From positions 1 through 64,000 of the forward strand of contig CAKUMQ010000007.1 in NCBI GenBank assembly GCA_934667845.1: a stretch of 64,000 nucleotides of DNA, given 5' to 3'. Position numbers and translations under genes: made by a program. The stretch comes from an uncultured Eubacteriales bacterium. Lineage in GTDB: Bacteria; Bacillota; Clostridia; Oscillospirales; Acutalibacteraceae. A model generated the notes under the pieces. The model did no database searches and was not told the DNA's origin. It saw only the letters and a list, made by a program, of their open reading frames with translations. Shown in pieces: positions 34,420 through 43,597 of the stretch. How positions within the stretch are numbered: the stretch's first letter is position 1; every line of letters begins with the position of its first letter.

Positions 34420-35030
34420 TCCTGTCGGAATATCTTCTTCATCTGTTTTATCCGAAGGACAGCTTCGTGCTGCTGCGGCGGCGGGGACGTCACAACTGGC
34501 TGGCTGCCGGTATCGTGCTGGCCGCCGTCATCGCCGCCCGCCTGTTCTCCCTGTTTGCCGGTAATTTTCTGTTTTACGGCGAACGGGAAAACGTCGATCT
34601 CCTTTTGGAGGTTGCCCGCGTTCTGGTGCCGTTTCTGTCCTTTGCGGCGGCGCTCTATGCCGTGACCTCCGTTCTCGGCGGCGAAACGGCGTTTCGCGAG
34701 CTGTTTACCGCGCTTTCTTTTTCGCTTCTGCCCTATGTACTGCTGACTGTGCCCACGGCGCTGCTGACCTGGGCGTTTTCTCTGAACGAAGCCGGCTTTT
34801 ACACGGCGCTTCTCGCCGTGAAATGGGTCTGGATCGCCGCGCTCGGCTTTGCCGGTGTGGCGCAGATGAACGATTACAGCCTGTCCAAAACGGCTGCGGT
34901 CTTTCTGCTGTCGGCGCTGGCTGCGGCGCTGCTGTGGGTCAGCCTGCTGCTCATCGCGGTCTTCTGCGTCCAGTGGATACAGTTTTTTGAAACGGTCATC
35001 TCGGAGATCCAGATGCTGGCTCACCGCTGA
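34416..35030 (+). CDS. YIP1-family membrane protein
   Basis: 204 residues with five hydrophobic segments (NWLAAGIVLAAVIAARLFSLFA, VLVPFLSFAAALYAVTSVLGG, LLPYVLLTVPTALLTWAF, WVWIAALGFAGVAQM, VFLLSALAAALLWVSLLLIAV). The pattern GGETAFRELFTALSFSLLPY is typical of bacterial YIP1-domain proteins. Overlaps the NHL gene stop as ATGA. In other Firmicutes the same trio (NHL, YIP1, DUF5696) accompanies a sugar importer (recollection). A scaffold or regulator of the transporter is possible, but nothing is proven. Confidence 0.8.
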   Translation: MILSEYLLHLFYPKDSFVLLRRRGRHNWLAAGIVLAAVIAARLFSLFAGNFLFYGERENVDLLLEVARVLVPFLSFAAALYAVTSVLGGETAFRELFTALSFSLLPYVLLTVPTALLTWAFSLNEAGFYTALLAVKWVWIAALGFAGVAQMNDYSLSKTAAVFLLSALAAALLWVSLLLIAVFCVQWIQFFETVISEIQMLAHR

Positions 35031-35049
35031 CGGAAAGGAAGGATACTCC

Positions 35050-37215
35050 ATGCACAAATTTCTCCTGCGGCTGTCCGCCGCCCTGCTGCTGACCGGAGCC
35101 GTCGCCCTTTCCTCCGTCCGACCGGCGGCTGTTCTTCCGACCGCGTCGGGCGGCGGCTTCTCCGATGCCGCCCGGACCGTCACGGTCGGCGATCTGCGTC
35201 TTGACTGGGACGGCGTTTCCGCCCTGCGGATAGAAAACACCGCCACGGGACAGTCGCTTTGCTCCTCCGAGGCGGAAAACGGCCTATCCTATGCCAGCGA
35301 CTATGTCCGCAACGCCGTCGGCTCGCTTTTGTCCGTCTCTTTCACGACGGGCGAGTTTGCGGGCATCAGCGAGCAGTATCTCGAAAATATGAACTACACC
35401 GTGGAAAGCCGCGCCGTCTCCGACGGCATACAGCTGCGCTTTTCCTTTCCCGACCACCTGTTCGGCTTTGATCTGCAGCTGCGGCTTTGCGGGGACTATC
35501 TCGAGCTGACACTGCCGGAGGACAGCCTGTGGGAAAAGGGGGACAGCTATCTTTGCGCCGTATCCCCGCTTCCCTTTCTCGCCGCCGGAAAGGACACAGA
35601 CGACGGCTATGTGTTTTATCCCGACGGCTGCGGCGCGCTCTACCGGTTTAAAAACGCCCCCATCGGCAAGGCGGCAAGCAGCACCTTTTCGGTCTACGGC
35701 ACGGATCCCTCCTTTCTTTCCGATACGGTGGTAAACGCCGAGCCGGACAGCAGCCGGTGCCGCCTTCCCGTCTTCGGGATCAAACGCAATGACCTCGGCT
35801 TTGTCGGCATTCTGACCGCCGGTGAAGCCGAGGCGACCATCACACTTTCCCCCAGCGGAAAGCTCGTCAACCTCTGCCGGATCGGCTGCAGCTTTATCTA
35901 CCGCAGCAGCCTGTCCTATTCCGCCGACAACGGCGAAACGGTGATCTCGGTGGATAAGACCATGACGGGGGGCGATCGGTCGGTCCGCTATTATTTCCTC
36001 TTCGGAGGCGATCCGAGCTACAGCCGGATGGCTGAGCGCTGCCGCACCTATCTTCTGGAGACAAAAAAGCTGCGCGATGCCGTTACCACGGACACCGTAC
36101 CGCTGAGCCTCCGCCTGTTCACCGGCATAGAAAAGCAGGGGCTGCTCACAAATTCCCTGGTCACAGCCACGACCTTCGACCAGGCGGGGGATATCGCCGC
36201 CGCGCTCCGCAGCGCCGGTGTGCCCGCCGCCGAGCTTACGCTGGCGGGCTGGACGGAGGGCGGCTACGCCTCCGGCCGGATCAGCCGCGCAGAACGGCGG
36301 TTCGGCGGGAAGCAGGGGCTTATCCGCCTGTGCGATACCGTCTCCTCCCTCGGCTATACCCTGTTTCTCGACGAAAACTGGGCGGACATACGGCTCGACC
36401 GGCTCCCCGCCGGTTTTTCGCCCCGGCGGGATGCGGTCCTCCTCCAGAATGCCACGCTGCTGACCGATGCGGACAGCACCCGCTGTCTTGCGGGCACCGC
36501 CTATATCCTGCAGACCCTTCTGCCCCGAAAGATGCAGGAATATACCGCCTTTTCCGGTGCCGGGATCTATTCCCGGCGTCTCGGCTCCTTTATCGCCCGG
36601 AGCGGCGGCGCCGCCCCGGTGAGCCGCAGCGAAACGCAGGCGGCATGGGAGACCGTGCTCCAAACGGTACAGACGCAGACCGGCGGTCTTTCCGTTTCGG
36701 ACGGCAACGCCTACACCTTTGCCTACGCCTCCACCGTTGAGGACATTCCCACCGCCGATTCGGGGTATCTCTTCACCGATGAGAGCGTGCCGTTTCTGCA
36801 GATGGTGCTGCACGGCAGTATTGCCTATGCGGGACAGCCGGGCAATCTCTCTGCCGATCTCACCGCGGAAAAGCTCAAATGGGTCGAATACGGCTGTATG
36901 CCGCATTTCGAGATCACCTTCGGCAGCTCCTCCGTCCTTGCGGATACCGACTACGCGTTTTTGTTCACCTCCCGCTTTGCGGATTGGGAGCAGACCGTCG
37001 TCGATACCGCGCTGGAATTCAACGCCAGGCTCGGCACGGTGTGGAACAGCGCCATGACCGCCCACGAAAAGCTCGCCGACGGTCTGTACAGGGTCACCTA
37101 TGAAAACGGCTGCCGCGTCTATGTCAACTATACGGAAACGGCTGTCGGGGCGGACGGTCTGACCGTTCCCGCCGAAGAGTATCTGGTGGTATCCGCCGCA
37201 GGGGAGGTCATGTGA
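35050..37215 (+). CDS. DUF5696-domain secreted protein
   Basis: 721 residues with a signal peptide (FLLRLSAALLLTGAVALSS). The body shows an N-terminal sandwich (VGDLRLDWDGVSALRIENTATG), a region YVFYPDGCGALYRFKN, then a TIM-barrel-looking part (ELTLAGWTEGGYASGR, FLDENWADIRLDRLP). I recognise the DUF5696 family, of unknown function, repeatedly found with sugar importers of this type. The barrel-like part could be a divergent glycoside hydrolase, but no catalytic pair can be named. ATG 35050 has AAAGGAAGGA upstream. The longer frame from 34987 overlaps the YIP1 gene. Confidence 0.8.
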   Translation: MHKFLLRLSAALLLTGAVALSSVRPAAVLPTASGGGFSDAARTVTVGDLRLDWDGVSALRIENTATGQSLCSSEAENGLSYASDYVRNAVGSLLSVSFTTGEFAGISEQYLENMNYTVESRAVSDGIQLRFSFPDHLFGFDLQLRLCGDYLELTLPEDSLWEKGDSYLCAVSPLPFLAAGKDTDDGYVFYPDGCGALYRFKNAPIGKAASSTFSVYGTDPSFLSDTVVNAEPDSSRCRLPVFGIKRNDLGFVGILTAGEAEATITLSPSGKLVNLCRIGCSFIYRSSLSYSADNGETVISVDKTMTGGDRSVRYYFLFGGDPSYSRMAERCRTYLLETKKLRDAVTTDTVPLSLRLFTGIEKQGLLTNSLVTATTFDQAGDIAAALRSAGVPAAELTLAGWTEGGYASGRISRAERRFGGKQGLIRLCDTVSSLGYTLFLDENWADIRLDRLPAGFSPRRDAVLLQNATLLTDADSTRCLAGTAYILQTLLPRKMQEYTAFSGAGIYSRRLGSFIARSGGAAPVSRSETQAAWETVLQTVQTQTGGLSVSDGNAYTFAYASTVEDIPTADSGYLFTDESVPFLQMVLHGSIAYAGQPGNLSADLTAEKLKWVEYGCMPHFEITFGSSSVLADTDYAFLFTSRFADWEQTVVDTALEFNARLGTVWNSAMTAHEKLADGLYRVTYENGCRVYVNYTETAVGADGLTVPAEEYLVVSAAGEVM

Positions 37216-37217
37216 AT

Positions 37218-38111
37218 ATGGATCGGTCGACCGTTTTCCGTCCGCACGGACCGCGGCACAGAGGCATACGCCGACGGCAGACCCTGACGGCTCTGCTGTT
37301 CATCAGCCCATGGATCATCGGCCTGTTTCTGTTTTTTCTCCGGCCGTTGTTCACCTCCCTGCGGCTGAGCTTCGGCACGCTCACCAGCATCGTGGGACTT
37401 CAGACACAGTGGGCGGGATTTGCCAACTATATCCGCGCTTTTACCGTCGACGTCGAGTTTGTCCCCCTTTTGCTCGGGCAGATACGCACGACGCTGATCT
37501 ACACCCCGCTGATCACCGTTTTCAGCCTGCTTCTGGCGCTCCTGCTCAACCGCAAGGTGCGGTTCAAGGGAGTGTTCCGCTGCCTGTTTTTCCTGCCGGT
37601 GCTGCTCGGCTCGGGCGTGGTCATGCAGGAGCTGCAGAAGACCGGCGTCCACACCGGCGCCATCACCGAAGCCGCCTCCGTGCTGCTGCCGCCCTCCCTG
37701 TCCGCCTATTTCGGCGCGGGCTTTTCCGACACGATGACCGTGCTGTTCGGCAGCATCAACGATATCCTGTGGAAATGCGGCGTGCAGACGGTTCTGTTCC
37801 TGGCGGGGCTGCAGACCATCTCCCCCTCGCTGTACGAATCCGCAAAATGCGACGCCGCCACCGGCTGGGAATCCTTCTGGTTCATCACCCTGCCGATGAT
37901 GCTGCCGATCATTCTGCTCAACCTGATCTACACGCTCATCGACTCCTTCGGGGATATCAACAACGCCGTCATGGCGTATATTCTCCGCATGAAGACTGAG
38001 ATGGACTACGCCGCCGCCATCGGCTGGATCTATTTTATCTTTATCTTCCTGTTGACGGCGCTCATCTATCTGCTGCTCGGGCGGCGGGTATATGCCGATA
38101 AAGAGAGGTGA
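37218..38111 (+). CDS. sugar ABC transporter permease (MalF/UgpA type), pair 2
   Basis: 297 residues, six spans. The EAA-like loop reads ESAKCDAATGWESFWFITLPMMLPI near residue 210. Long periplasmic-type loop between spans three and four (MQELQKTGVHTGAITEAASV). GGGGAGGT lies nine bases before ATG 37218. A GTG at 37212 overlaps the DUF5696 stop and is less likely. First of a second permease pair in the same operon, distinct in sequence from pair 1. Confidence 0.92.
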   Translation: MDRSTVFRPHGPRHRGIRRRQTLTALLFISPWIIGLFLFFLRPLFTSLRLSFGTLTSIVGLQTQWAGFANYIRAFTVDVEFVPLLLGQIRTTLIYTPLITVFSLLLALLLNRKVRFKGVFRCLFFLPVLLGSGVVMQELQKTGVHTGAITEAASVLLPPSLSAYFGAGFSDTMTVLFGSINDILWKCGVQTVLFLAGLQTISPSLYESAKCDAATGWESFWFITLPMMLPIILLNLIYTLIDSFGDINNAVMAYILRMKTEMDYAAAIGWIYFIFIFLLTALIYLLLGRRVYADKER

Positions 38112-38116
38112 CCGCA

Positions 38117-39022
38117 ATGCGTGCCAAGCTGAAAGTCCTGTACCGGCGGATCGGGCGCACACCGGTGCTCACCTATTTTTTGCTGATCTGCGTTTCCTTT
38201 GTGTTTCTCTATCCGTTTTTATATCTGGTGATCACGTCGCTGAAATCGCCGGAGGATCTTTTGGATATCACCGTCAAATGGGTGCCCACCCGCCTGTACG
38301 CGGAAAATTACGCCATCGCCTATACCTATCTCTACTACTGGAAATTTTTCGCCAACTCCCTGTCGGTCACCGCGCTCGGCGTGCTGGGCAATCTGCTGTC
38401 CGGCTCCATGATCGCCTACGGCTTTTCCCGCTATACGTTCAAGGGGCGGAATCTGCTGTTTTTGCTGGTCATTCTCACCGTCATCATCCCGGTGCAGACC
38501 ATCATCATTCCCATGAGCATCCAGTATGCGGATCTCGGCTGGGCCAACACGCTCCTGCCGCTGATCGTACCGAACTTTTTCGGCTTCGGGCTGCGCGGCG
38601 GTCTGTACATTTTTGTTTTCCGGCAATTTTTCATCGGGCTGCCGAAGGAGCTGGAGGAAGCCGCGCAGATCGACGGCTGCGGCGCTCTGCGCACCTATAT
38701 CCGCATCATCCTCCCGAATGCCAAGCCGGCGATCGTCGTCAACGCCATTCTGTCCATGGTATGGCACTGGAACGACTACTATGAGCCGGTCTTTTACATC
38801 ACCTCCTCCGACAAACGCCTGCTGCCGCAGGTTCTGGCGAGCGTCGCCTATCATATCCGCAACAGTGCAGGCGCCGATTCCCTTGCCAACGAAGAAGCCG
38901 TCTATACGCTCGGCGTGCTCATGGCGGCGGCGGTTCTGGTATTGCTGCCGATCGTGCTGGTGTTTTTTCTCCTGCAGCGTCAGTTCATGGAGGGGATCGA
39001 GCACACCGGCATTGTCGGCTGA
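38117..39022 (+). CDS. carbohydrate ABC transporter permease (MalG/UgpE type), pair 2
   Basis: 301 residues, six spans. EAA loop EAAQIDGCGALRTYIRIILPNAKPAI near residue 195 and WHWNDYYEPVFYI at the C-terminal half. ATG 38117 follows AGAGAGGT. A GTG at 38108 overlaps the previous stop. Partner of the permease at 37218, followed after 29 bases by the GH38 gene. Confidence 0.92.
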   Translation: MRAKLKVLYRRIGRTPVLTYFLLICVSFVFLYPFLYLVITSLKSPEDLLDITVKWVPTRLYAENYAIAYTYLYYWKFFANSLSVTALGVLGNLLSGSMIAYGFSRYTFKGRNLLFLLVILTVIIPVQTIIIPMSIQYADLGWANTLLPLIVPNFFGFGLRGGLYIFVFRQFFIGLPKELEEAAQIDGCGALRTYIRIILPNAKPAIVVNAILSMVWHWNDYYEPVFYITSSDKRLLPQVLASVAYHIRNSAGADSLANEEAVYTLGVLMAAAVLVLLPIVLVFFLLQRQFMEGIEHTGIVG

Positions 39023-39051
39023 TCTCCGAAAGGAAAGGAGGACATCGCTCT

Positions 39052-41688
39052 GTGAAAAAAACCATCTACTATTTTTCCGGCACACACTGGGACAGGGAGT
39101 GGTATATCCCCTATCAGGAATTCCGCATGAAGCTGGTCGGGGCGCTGGATGCTTTAGTCGGGCTTCTGGAACATGACCCGCATTTCGGCGTCTTTCATCT
39201 GGACGGTCAGACGGTCGTTTTGGAGGACTACCGCGAGATCCGGCCGGAAAACGCCGCCCGTCTGCAAAAGCAGATCGCGGCAGGGCGGGTGCTGATCGGC
39301 CCGTGGTACGTCATGCCGGACGAATTTCTGACCTCCGGCGAGGCGCTGATCCGCAATTTCCTGACCGGCAGCCGCCTCTGCCGGGAATGGGGCGCCGCCC
39401 CGTGGACAGTGGGCTATGTGCCGGATATTTTCGGCCATATCGCCCAGCTGCCGCAGATCCTGCGGGGCGTCGGCATACAAAGCGCCATGCTCGCGCGCGG
39501 TCTGCCGCCGGACACGCCGCCCTTTTTCCGCTGGCGGGCGCCAAACGGCGACGAGGTGACCGCCTACCGCTTCCCGCCGCAGGAGGGCTACGGCTCTTTT
39601 TGCCTTCAGGTCACCGGACGTCTGACCTCCTTTGCCGAGTGCGCGCCGGATGATCCCGCCTTTGCCGAAAGAGCCGCAGCCTATATAGACCGTGAGTTTG
39701 CCCGTGCCAACGCCCCGTTTGCCGTGGCGTGCGACGCCATGGATCACGAGCCGCCCCACCGGTATACGTCGGCATATATCGACAGGCTCCGCGCCCTGTA
39801 TCCCGACTGCGACATCCGCCACACGGACATGCGCGAGCTGTTTGAACGGCTGACCCCCTTTGCGGACACTCTGCCGGTGCATACGGGCGAGCTTTCGTCC
39901 GCCTCAAAGGACGGCGGCATGCCGACCATCTTCCACACGCTGTCCAGCCGCGTTTCTCTCAAACAGCGCAACAGCCGCGCCGAAAGCCTGCTGGAAAAGC
40001 TCACGGAACCGGCGCTTGTGTGCGGCAGGCTTTGGGGGGTATCGCCGCCGCCCGCCTACCGGCGGCGGGCATGGGAATATCTGCTGCAAAACCATCCCCA
40101 CGATTCCCTCTGCGGCTGCTCGCTCGATCAGGTGCACGAGGACATGCTCTACCGCTTTGCCCAGACGGAGGAGATCTGCGAAGCGCTCTTAAAGCACCTG
40201 CGGGACAGCCTGTTCGGCAGACAGGTCATCCCCGCCGAGGGGGGCTTTATCCACCTGTTCGATCCCGCGCCGACGGCACGGCGCGGCATGCTCACGGTAA
40301 CGGTGCCGTTCAAGCCCGATTTTCCCAAATACCGGGAACCGTTCGGCTACGAGGACATCAACTGCTTCCGCCTGTATACGCTGTCCGGTCAGGAGATCCC
40401 CTATACCATTACGAGGCTGTCGAAAAACCGGGTGTTCCTCCGCTTCGGCGAAACATGGGAAAAGGTCGACGAATACACGCTCGCCTTCGCGGCGGATCTG
40501 CTGCCCGCCGGTCTCACCGCCATCCGCCTGTCGCCCTGCACCGCGCCGGTGCGCTTTTTCGGTACGCCGCTGTTTAACGGCGACGCGATCGAGAACGACC
40601 TTGTGCGGCTGTCCTGGCACAACGACGGCACCGTGGATCTGTATGACAAGTCTGCCGGGCGGACATATTCCCGCCTGCTGCGGCTGTGGGAGGACGGCGA
40701 GATCGGCGACGGCTGGAACAGCGTGCGCCCAAAGGCCGGTTCCGCCGTTACGGGCGGACGGCTGACCGGCGTTACCGCCGCGGTGAATTCGCCCCTGCTG
40801 GCTGTCGTGACGCTGCATATTCTCTACACCGTGCCCGCGGGGCTGCAGCGCACGGATCAGGGACTGTCGCGCAGCGGAGAGACCGCCGCCCTGCCGGTCG
40901 ACCTGACGCTGACGCTCTGGCGGGAAAGCCGCATGCCGGAGGTCCGGCTGGCGCTTGACAATACCGCCGATAACCATCGGCTGCGGCTGGCTCTTCCCGT
41001 GGGAAAGGATATCGGGCGGTACACGGTCAACCAGTCGTTTGCCTTTATCGAACGGCAGATGGAGCCGGATCCCGCCACCGCCTCCTGGGTAGAGGCGGAT
41101 CCGGCGGAAAAGAATATGCACGGCATTATTTTTGCCCGCCGCGCAGACGGGAGCGGGCTCGCCTTTGTGGGGCAGCACGGCTTTTATGAGGCGGGCGGCG
41201 GACAGGGGACGCTGTTTGTGACGCTGCTGCGCGGCTTTGACCGGGTATATTACCGCGACCGGCTGACCACGGGGCAGGAGCGCGGCAGGCATGAATTCAC
41301 CTTTACCCTTGTGCCGCTGCAGCCGACAGACACCCCCTGCCGTCTCCAGCAACTCCAGGACGAGGAAAAGACCGCTGTGCGCAGCTTCTGCGCCGACCGG
41401 GCGCATACGGACAGCCTGCTCTCCGTGCAGGGCGACGTCTGCATCAGCGCGCTGAAGCCCGCCGAGGACGACAGCGCAGATATCATCCTCCGGCTGTACA
41501 ACCCCGCGGATGTGCCTGCAAGAGCCGACATTTCCACCCCGCACATCCTGCATTCCGCTGCGCTGTGCGATCTGGCGGAGCAGCCGACCGGATCGCTGAC
41601 CCCGCACAGCGGGCAGATCTTTGCCACCCTTGCCCCTTGGCAGATCCAGACCTTCAGACTGACTATACTATGCAAAAATGAGGAATAA
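39052..41688 (+). CDS. GH38 family alpha-mannosidase-like enzyme
   Basis: 878 residues, no signal peptide, so it should work on imported sugars in the cytoplasm. GH38 hallmarks: THWDREWYIPY at 11-21 (metal ligands His12 and Asp14) and YVPDIFGHIAQLPQ with the expected catalytic nucleophile Asp125. LLQNHPHDSLCGCSLDQVH near 345 carries further metal-site residues (His-x-x-Asp and Asp-x-x-His). The C-terminal beta domains have the usual size. GTG 39052 has AAAGGAGG ten bases upstream. Substrate linkage (alpha-1,2/1,3/1,6 mannose) cannot be read from sequence. Confidence 0.93.
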   Translation: MKKTIYYFSGTHWDREWYIPYQEFRMKLVGALDALVGLLEHDPHFGVFHLDGQTVVLEDYREIRPENAARLQKQIAAGRVLIGPWYVMPDEFLTSGEALIRNFLTGSRLCREWGAAPWTVGYVPDIFGHIAQLPQILRGVGIQSAMLARGLPPDTPPFFRWRAPNGDEVTAYRFPPQEGYGSFCLQVTGRLTSFAECAPDDPAFAERAAAYIDREFARANAPFAVACDAMDHEPPHRYTSAYIDRLRALYPDCDIRHTDMRELFERLTPFADTLPVHTGELSSASKDGGMPTIFHTLSSRVSLKQRNSRAESLLEKLTEPALVCGRLWGVSPPPAYRRRAWEYLLQNHPHDSLCGCSLDQVHEDMLYRFAQTEEICEALLKHLRDSLFGRQVIPAEGGFIHLFDPAPTARRGMLTVTVPFKPDFPKYREPFGYEDINCFRLYTLSGQEIPYTITRLSKNRVFLRFGETWEKVDEYTLAFAADLLPAGLTAIRLSPCTAPVRFFGTPLFNGDAIENDLVRLSWHNDGTVDLYDKSAGRTYSRLLRLWEDGEIGDGWNSVRPKAGSAVTGGRLTGVTAAVNSPLLAVVTLHILYTVPAGLQRTDQGLSRSGETAALPVDLTLTLWRESRMPEVRLALDNTADNHRLRLALPVGKDIGRYTVNQSFAFIERQMEPDPATASWVEADPAEKNMHGIIFARRADGSGLAFVGQHGFYEAGGGQGTLFVTLLRGFDRVYYRDRLTTGQERGRHEFTFTLVPLQPTDTPCRLQQLQDEEKTAVRSFCADRAHTDSLLSVQGDVCISALKPAEDDSADIILRLYNPADVPARADISTPHILHSAALCDLAEQPTGSLTPHSGQIFATLAPWQIQTFRLTILCKNEE

Positions 41689-41692
41689 CAAC

Positions 41693-43273
41693 ATGAACAT
41701 ACTCTCTATCATCCGCCAGCCGGACGGCGTTTTCGCCGAGACCGAAAACCAACACCTCACGCTGACCGCGCAAAGCGGCAGCTTTGCCGCAGACGGCGTC
41801 GAGGTCGTCTGCCGCGAAGCGGACGGCACGCTGCAGATCGCCGTGTCCGCGCAGCCGCGGCTGCGCTTTGTCACCCTGCGGTGGCAGCTGCCGTTTCCGG
41901 AATCGGTACAGCTCCTCGGCGACGCGCTGGAGCGCAGCTACGGCGATCTGCAGTGGCAGGGACTGGTGCCCGAGCGCGCCATGCCGTGGTATTTCCTGCT
42001 CACCGACGGCGCCGCCACGGCGGGCATCGGTGTCAAGGCAAATCCCCACGCGCTTTGCTGGTGGCAGGCAGATTCCGACGGTGTCAGTCTGCTGCTGGAC
42101 GTCCGCACGGGCGGGCGCGGCGTGTGCCTGAACGGACGGACGCTTCCCGCCGCCACAGTCGTATTCATGCCGCCCGTGACCGAACCGGCGTTTACCGCCG
42201 CGCAGCGGTTCTGCCGCCTGATGTGCGATAACGGCGTGTTCCCCGATGCGCCGGTCTACGGCAGCAACAACTGGTACTACGCCTACGGCGACAGCTCGCA
42301 CGAACAGATCCTGCGGGACGCGGCGCTCGCCGCCTCGCTCGCGCCCTCCGAGGGCGTGCGCCCGTTTATGGTGATCGACGACGGCTGGCAGAGCGACCAC
42401 GAAAAAGACTACAACGGCGGCCCGTGGATCCTCGGCAACGCCCGCTTCCCCGACATGGCCAGGCTCGCCGCGGATATTGCCGACTGCGGGGCGATTCCCG
42501 GGCTGTGGTTCCGCCCGCTGCAGAACCACGCGCCGGACATCCCCGACAGCTGGCGGCAAAAACACGATCCCACGCTGCTCGACCCCTCCCTGCCGGAGGT
42601 GCGCAACTATATCGCGGAGGATATCCGCCGCTTCTCCGCCTGGGGCTACCGGCTCATCAAGCACGATTTCTCCACGTTTGACCTGATCGGCACCTGGGGC
42701 AACGGCTTTCTGCCGAAGCAGGATATCGGCACCTTTGAGCTTGCCGACAACACTCTCACCAACGCCGAGGTGCTCATGGAGCTATACCGCGCCATCTATG
42801 CGGCGCGCGGTGAGGGCGTGCTGATCCTCGGCTGCAACTGCATCGGCCACCTCGGCACCGGCATGATGCATCTGTTCCGCACCGGCGACGACACGAGCGG
42901 TCTCGACTGGGAGCGCACCCGCAAAATGGGCGTCAACACACTCGCGTTCCGGCTGCCGCAGCACCGCGTCTTTTTCGACGTGGATGCCGACTGCATCGGC
43001 GTCACGCCCCATATCGACTGGGAGAAGAACCGCCAGTGGCTGCACCTGCTGCAAAACAGCGGCACACCGCTGTTTGTCTCCGCCGATCCCGACACGCTGA
43101 CCGATGAGCAAAAGGCCGCGCTGCGCGCCGCCTTTTGGCAGGCGGCAAAGCAGACGGATGTCGCCGTTCCGCTCGACTGGCAGTCCACCTGCTGCCCCGC
43201 GCGCTGGAGCTTTAACGGAAAAGAGACCCGCTATCACTGGTTTGCGGGCACCGACAGCCTGTTTGGCGGCTGA
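41693..43273 (+). CDS. GH36-like alpha-galactosidase family enzyme
   Basis: 526 residues. The barrel motifs fit GH36: MVIDDGWQSD near residue 225, IPGLWFRPLQN, YRLIKHDFSTFD with the probable nucleophile Asp325, and FRTGDDTSGLDW with Asp399/Asp400 in the acid/base position. It is shorter than classic GH36 enzymes (~720) and lacks their full C-terminal sandwich, so specificity may differ (alpha-galactosidase or a related alpha-glycosidase). Start ATG 41693 has AGGA eight bases upstream, which overlaps the GH38 stop. ATG 41678 has no site. Last gene before a strong terminator. Cytoplasmic. Confidence 0.88.
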   Translation: MNILSIIRQPDGVFAETENQHLTLTAQSGSFAADGVEVVCREADGTLQIAVSAQPRLRFVTLRWQLPFPESVQLLGDALERSYGDLQWQGLVPERAMPWYFLLTDGAATAGIGVKANPHALCWWQADSDGVSLLLDVRTGGRGVCLNGRTLPAATVVFMPPVTEPAFTAAQRFCRLMCDNGVFPDAPVYGSNNWYYAYGDSSHEQILRDAALAASLAPSEGVRPFMVIDDGWQSDHEKDYNGGPWILGNARFPDMARLAADIADCGAIPGLWFRPLQNHAPDIPDSWRQKHDPTLLDPSLPEVRNYIAEDIRRFSAWGYRLIKHDFSTFDLIGTWGNGFLPKQDIGTFELADNTLTNAEVLMELYRAIYAARGEGVLILGCNCIGHLGTGMMHLFRTGDDTSGLDWERTRKMGVNTLAFRLPQHRVFFDVDADCIGVTPHIDWEKNRQWLHLLQNSGTPLFVSADPDTLTDEQKAALRAAFWQAAKQTDVAVPLDWQSTCCPARWSFNGKETRYHWFAGTDSLFGG

Positions 43274-43335
43274 GCGTCCGCCGTTTTTGCCGGAGGGCAA
43301 CCGTTTCGGTCTGCCGCTCCGGCTGCCACGGAATA

Positions 43336-43374
43336 AAAGCTGCGCCGTCCTCTGCGGGACGGCGCAGCTTTTTT
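43336..43374 (+). terminator. intrinsic terminator closing the glycan operon
   Basis: AAAGCTGCGCCGTCC (43336-43350) pairs perfectly with GGGACGGCGCAGCTTT (43356 onward) and runs into TTTTTT. Confidence 0.9.
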
Positions 43375-43434
43375 GTCCGCCCTGCCGAAAAAGCGCCCGC
43401 GCCAGAGGCTTCCCCCTTTTTGACAACAAACGGG

Positions 43435-43463
43435 TTGCATCCGGCATAAAAATATGGTATGCT
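43435..43463 (+). promoter_or_regulatory. sigma-A promoter of the LRR lipoprotein gene
   Basis: -35 TTGCAT (43435-43440), 17-bp spacer, -10 TATGCT (43458-43463). A perfect TTGACA at 43420-43425 lies too far from this -10 to pair with it. Confidence 0.6.
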
Positions 43464-43597
43464 GTCCTTTGAGAGGTGCAGCCATGGAGCTTCCCGTCAC
43501 GCAGGAGATCGTTTTCCTCGCCGGCAAGACCCGTCGCGCTTTCTCTGCAAGGCGGACAATCTCCGGGGCAATTTTTCATTTTGGGGGAGGAAAGAGA

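Noticed and set aside
35284..37065. 593-residue open frame on the minus strand
   Set aside because: Antisense to the DUF5696 gene, with no recognisable motifs. Similar shadow frames occur opposite the P-type ATPase (1050-2690) and 6419-8059.
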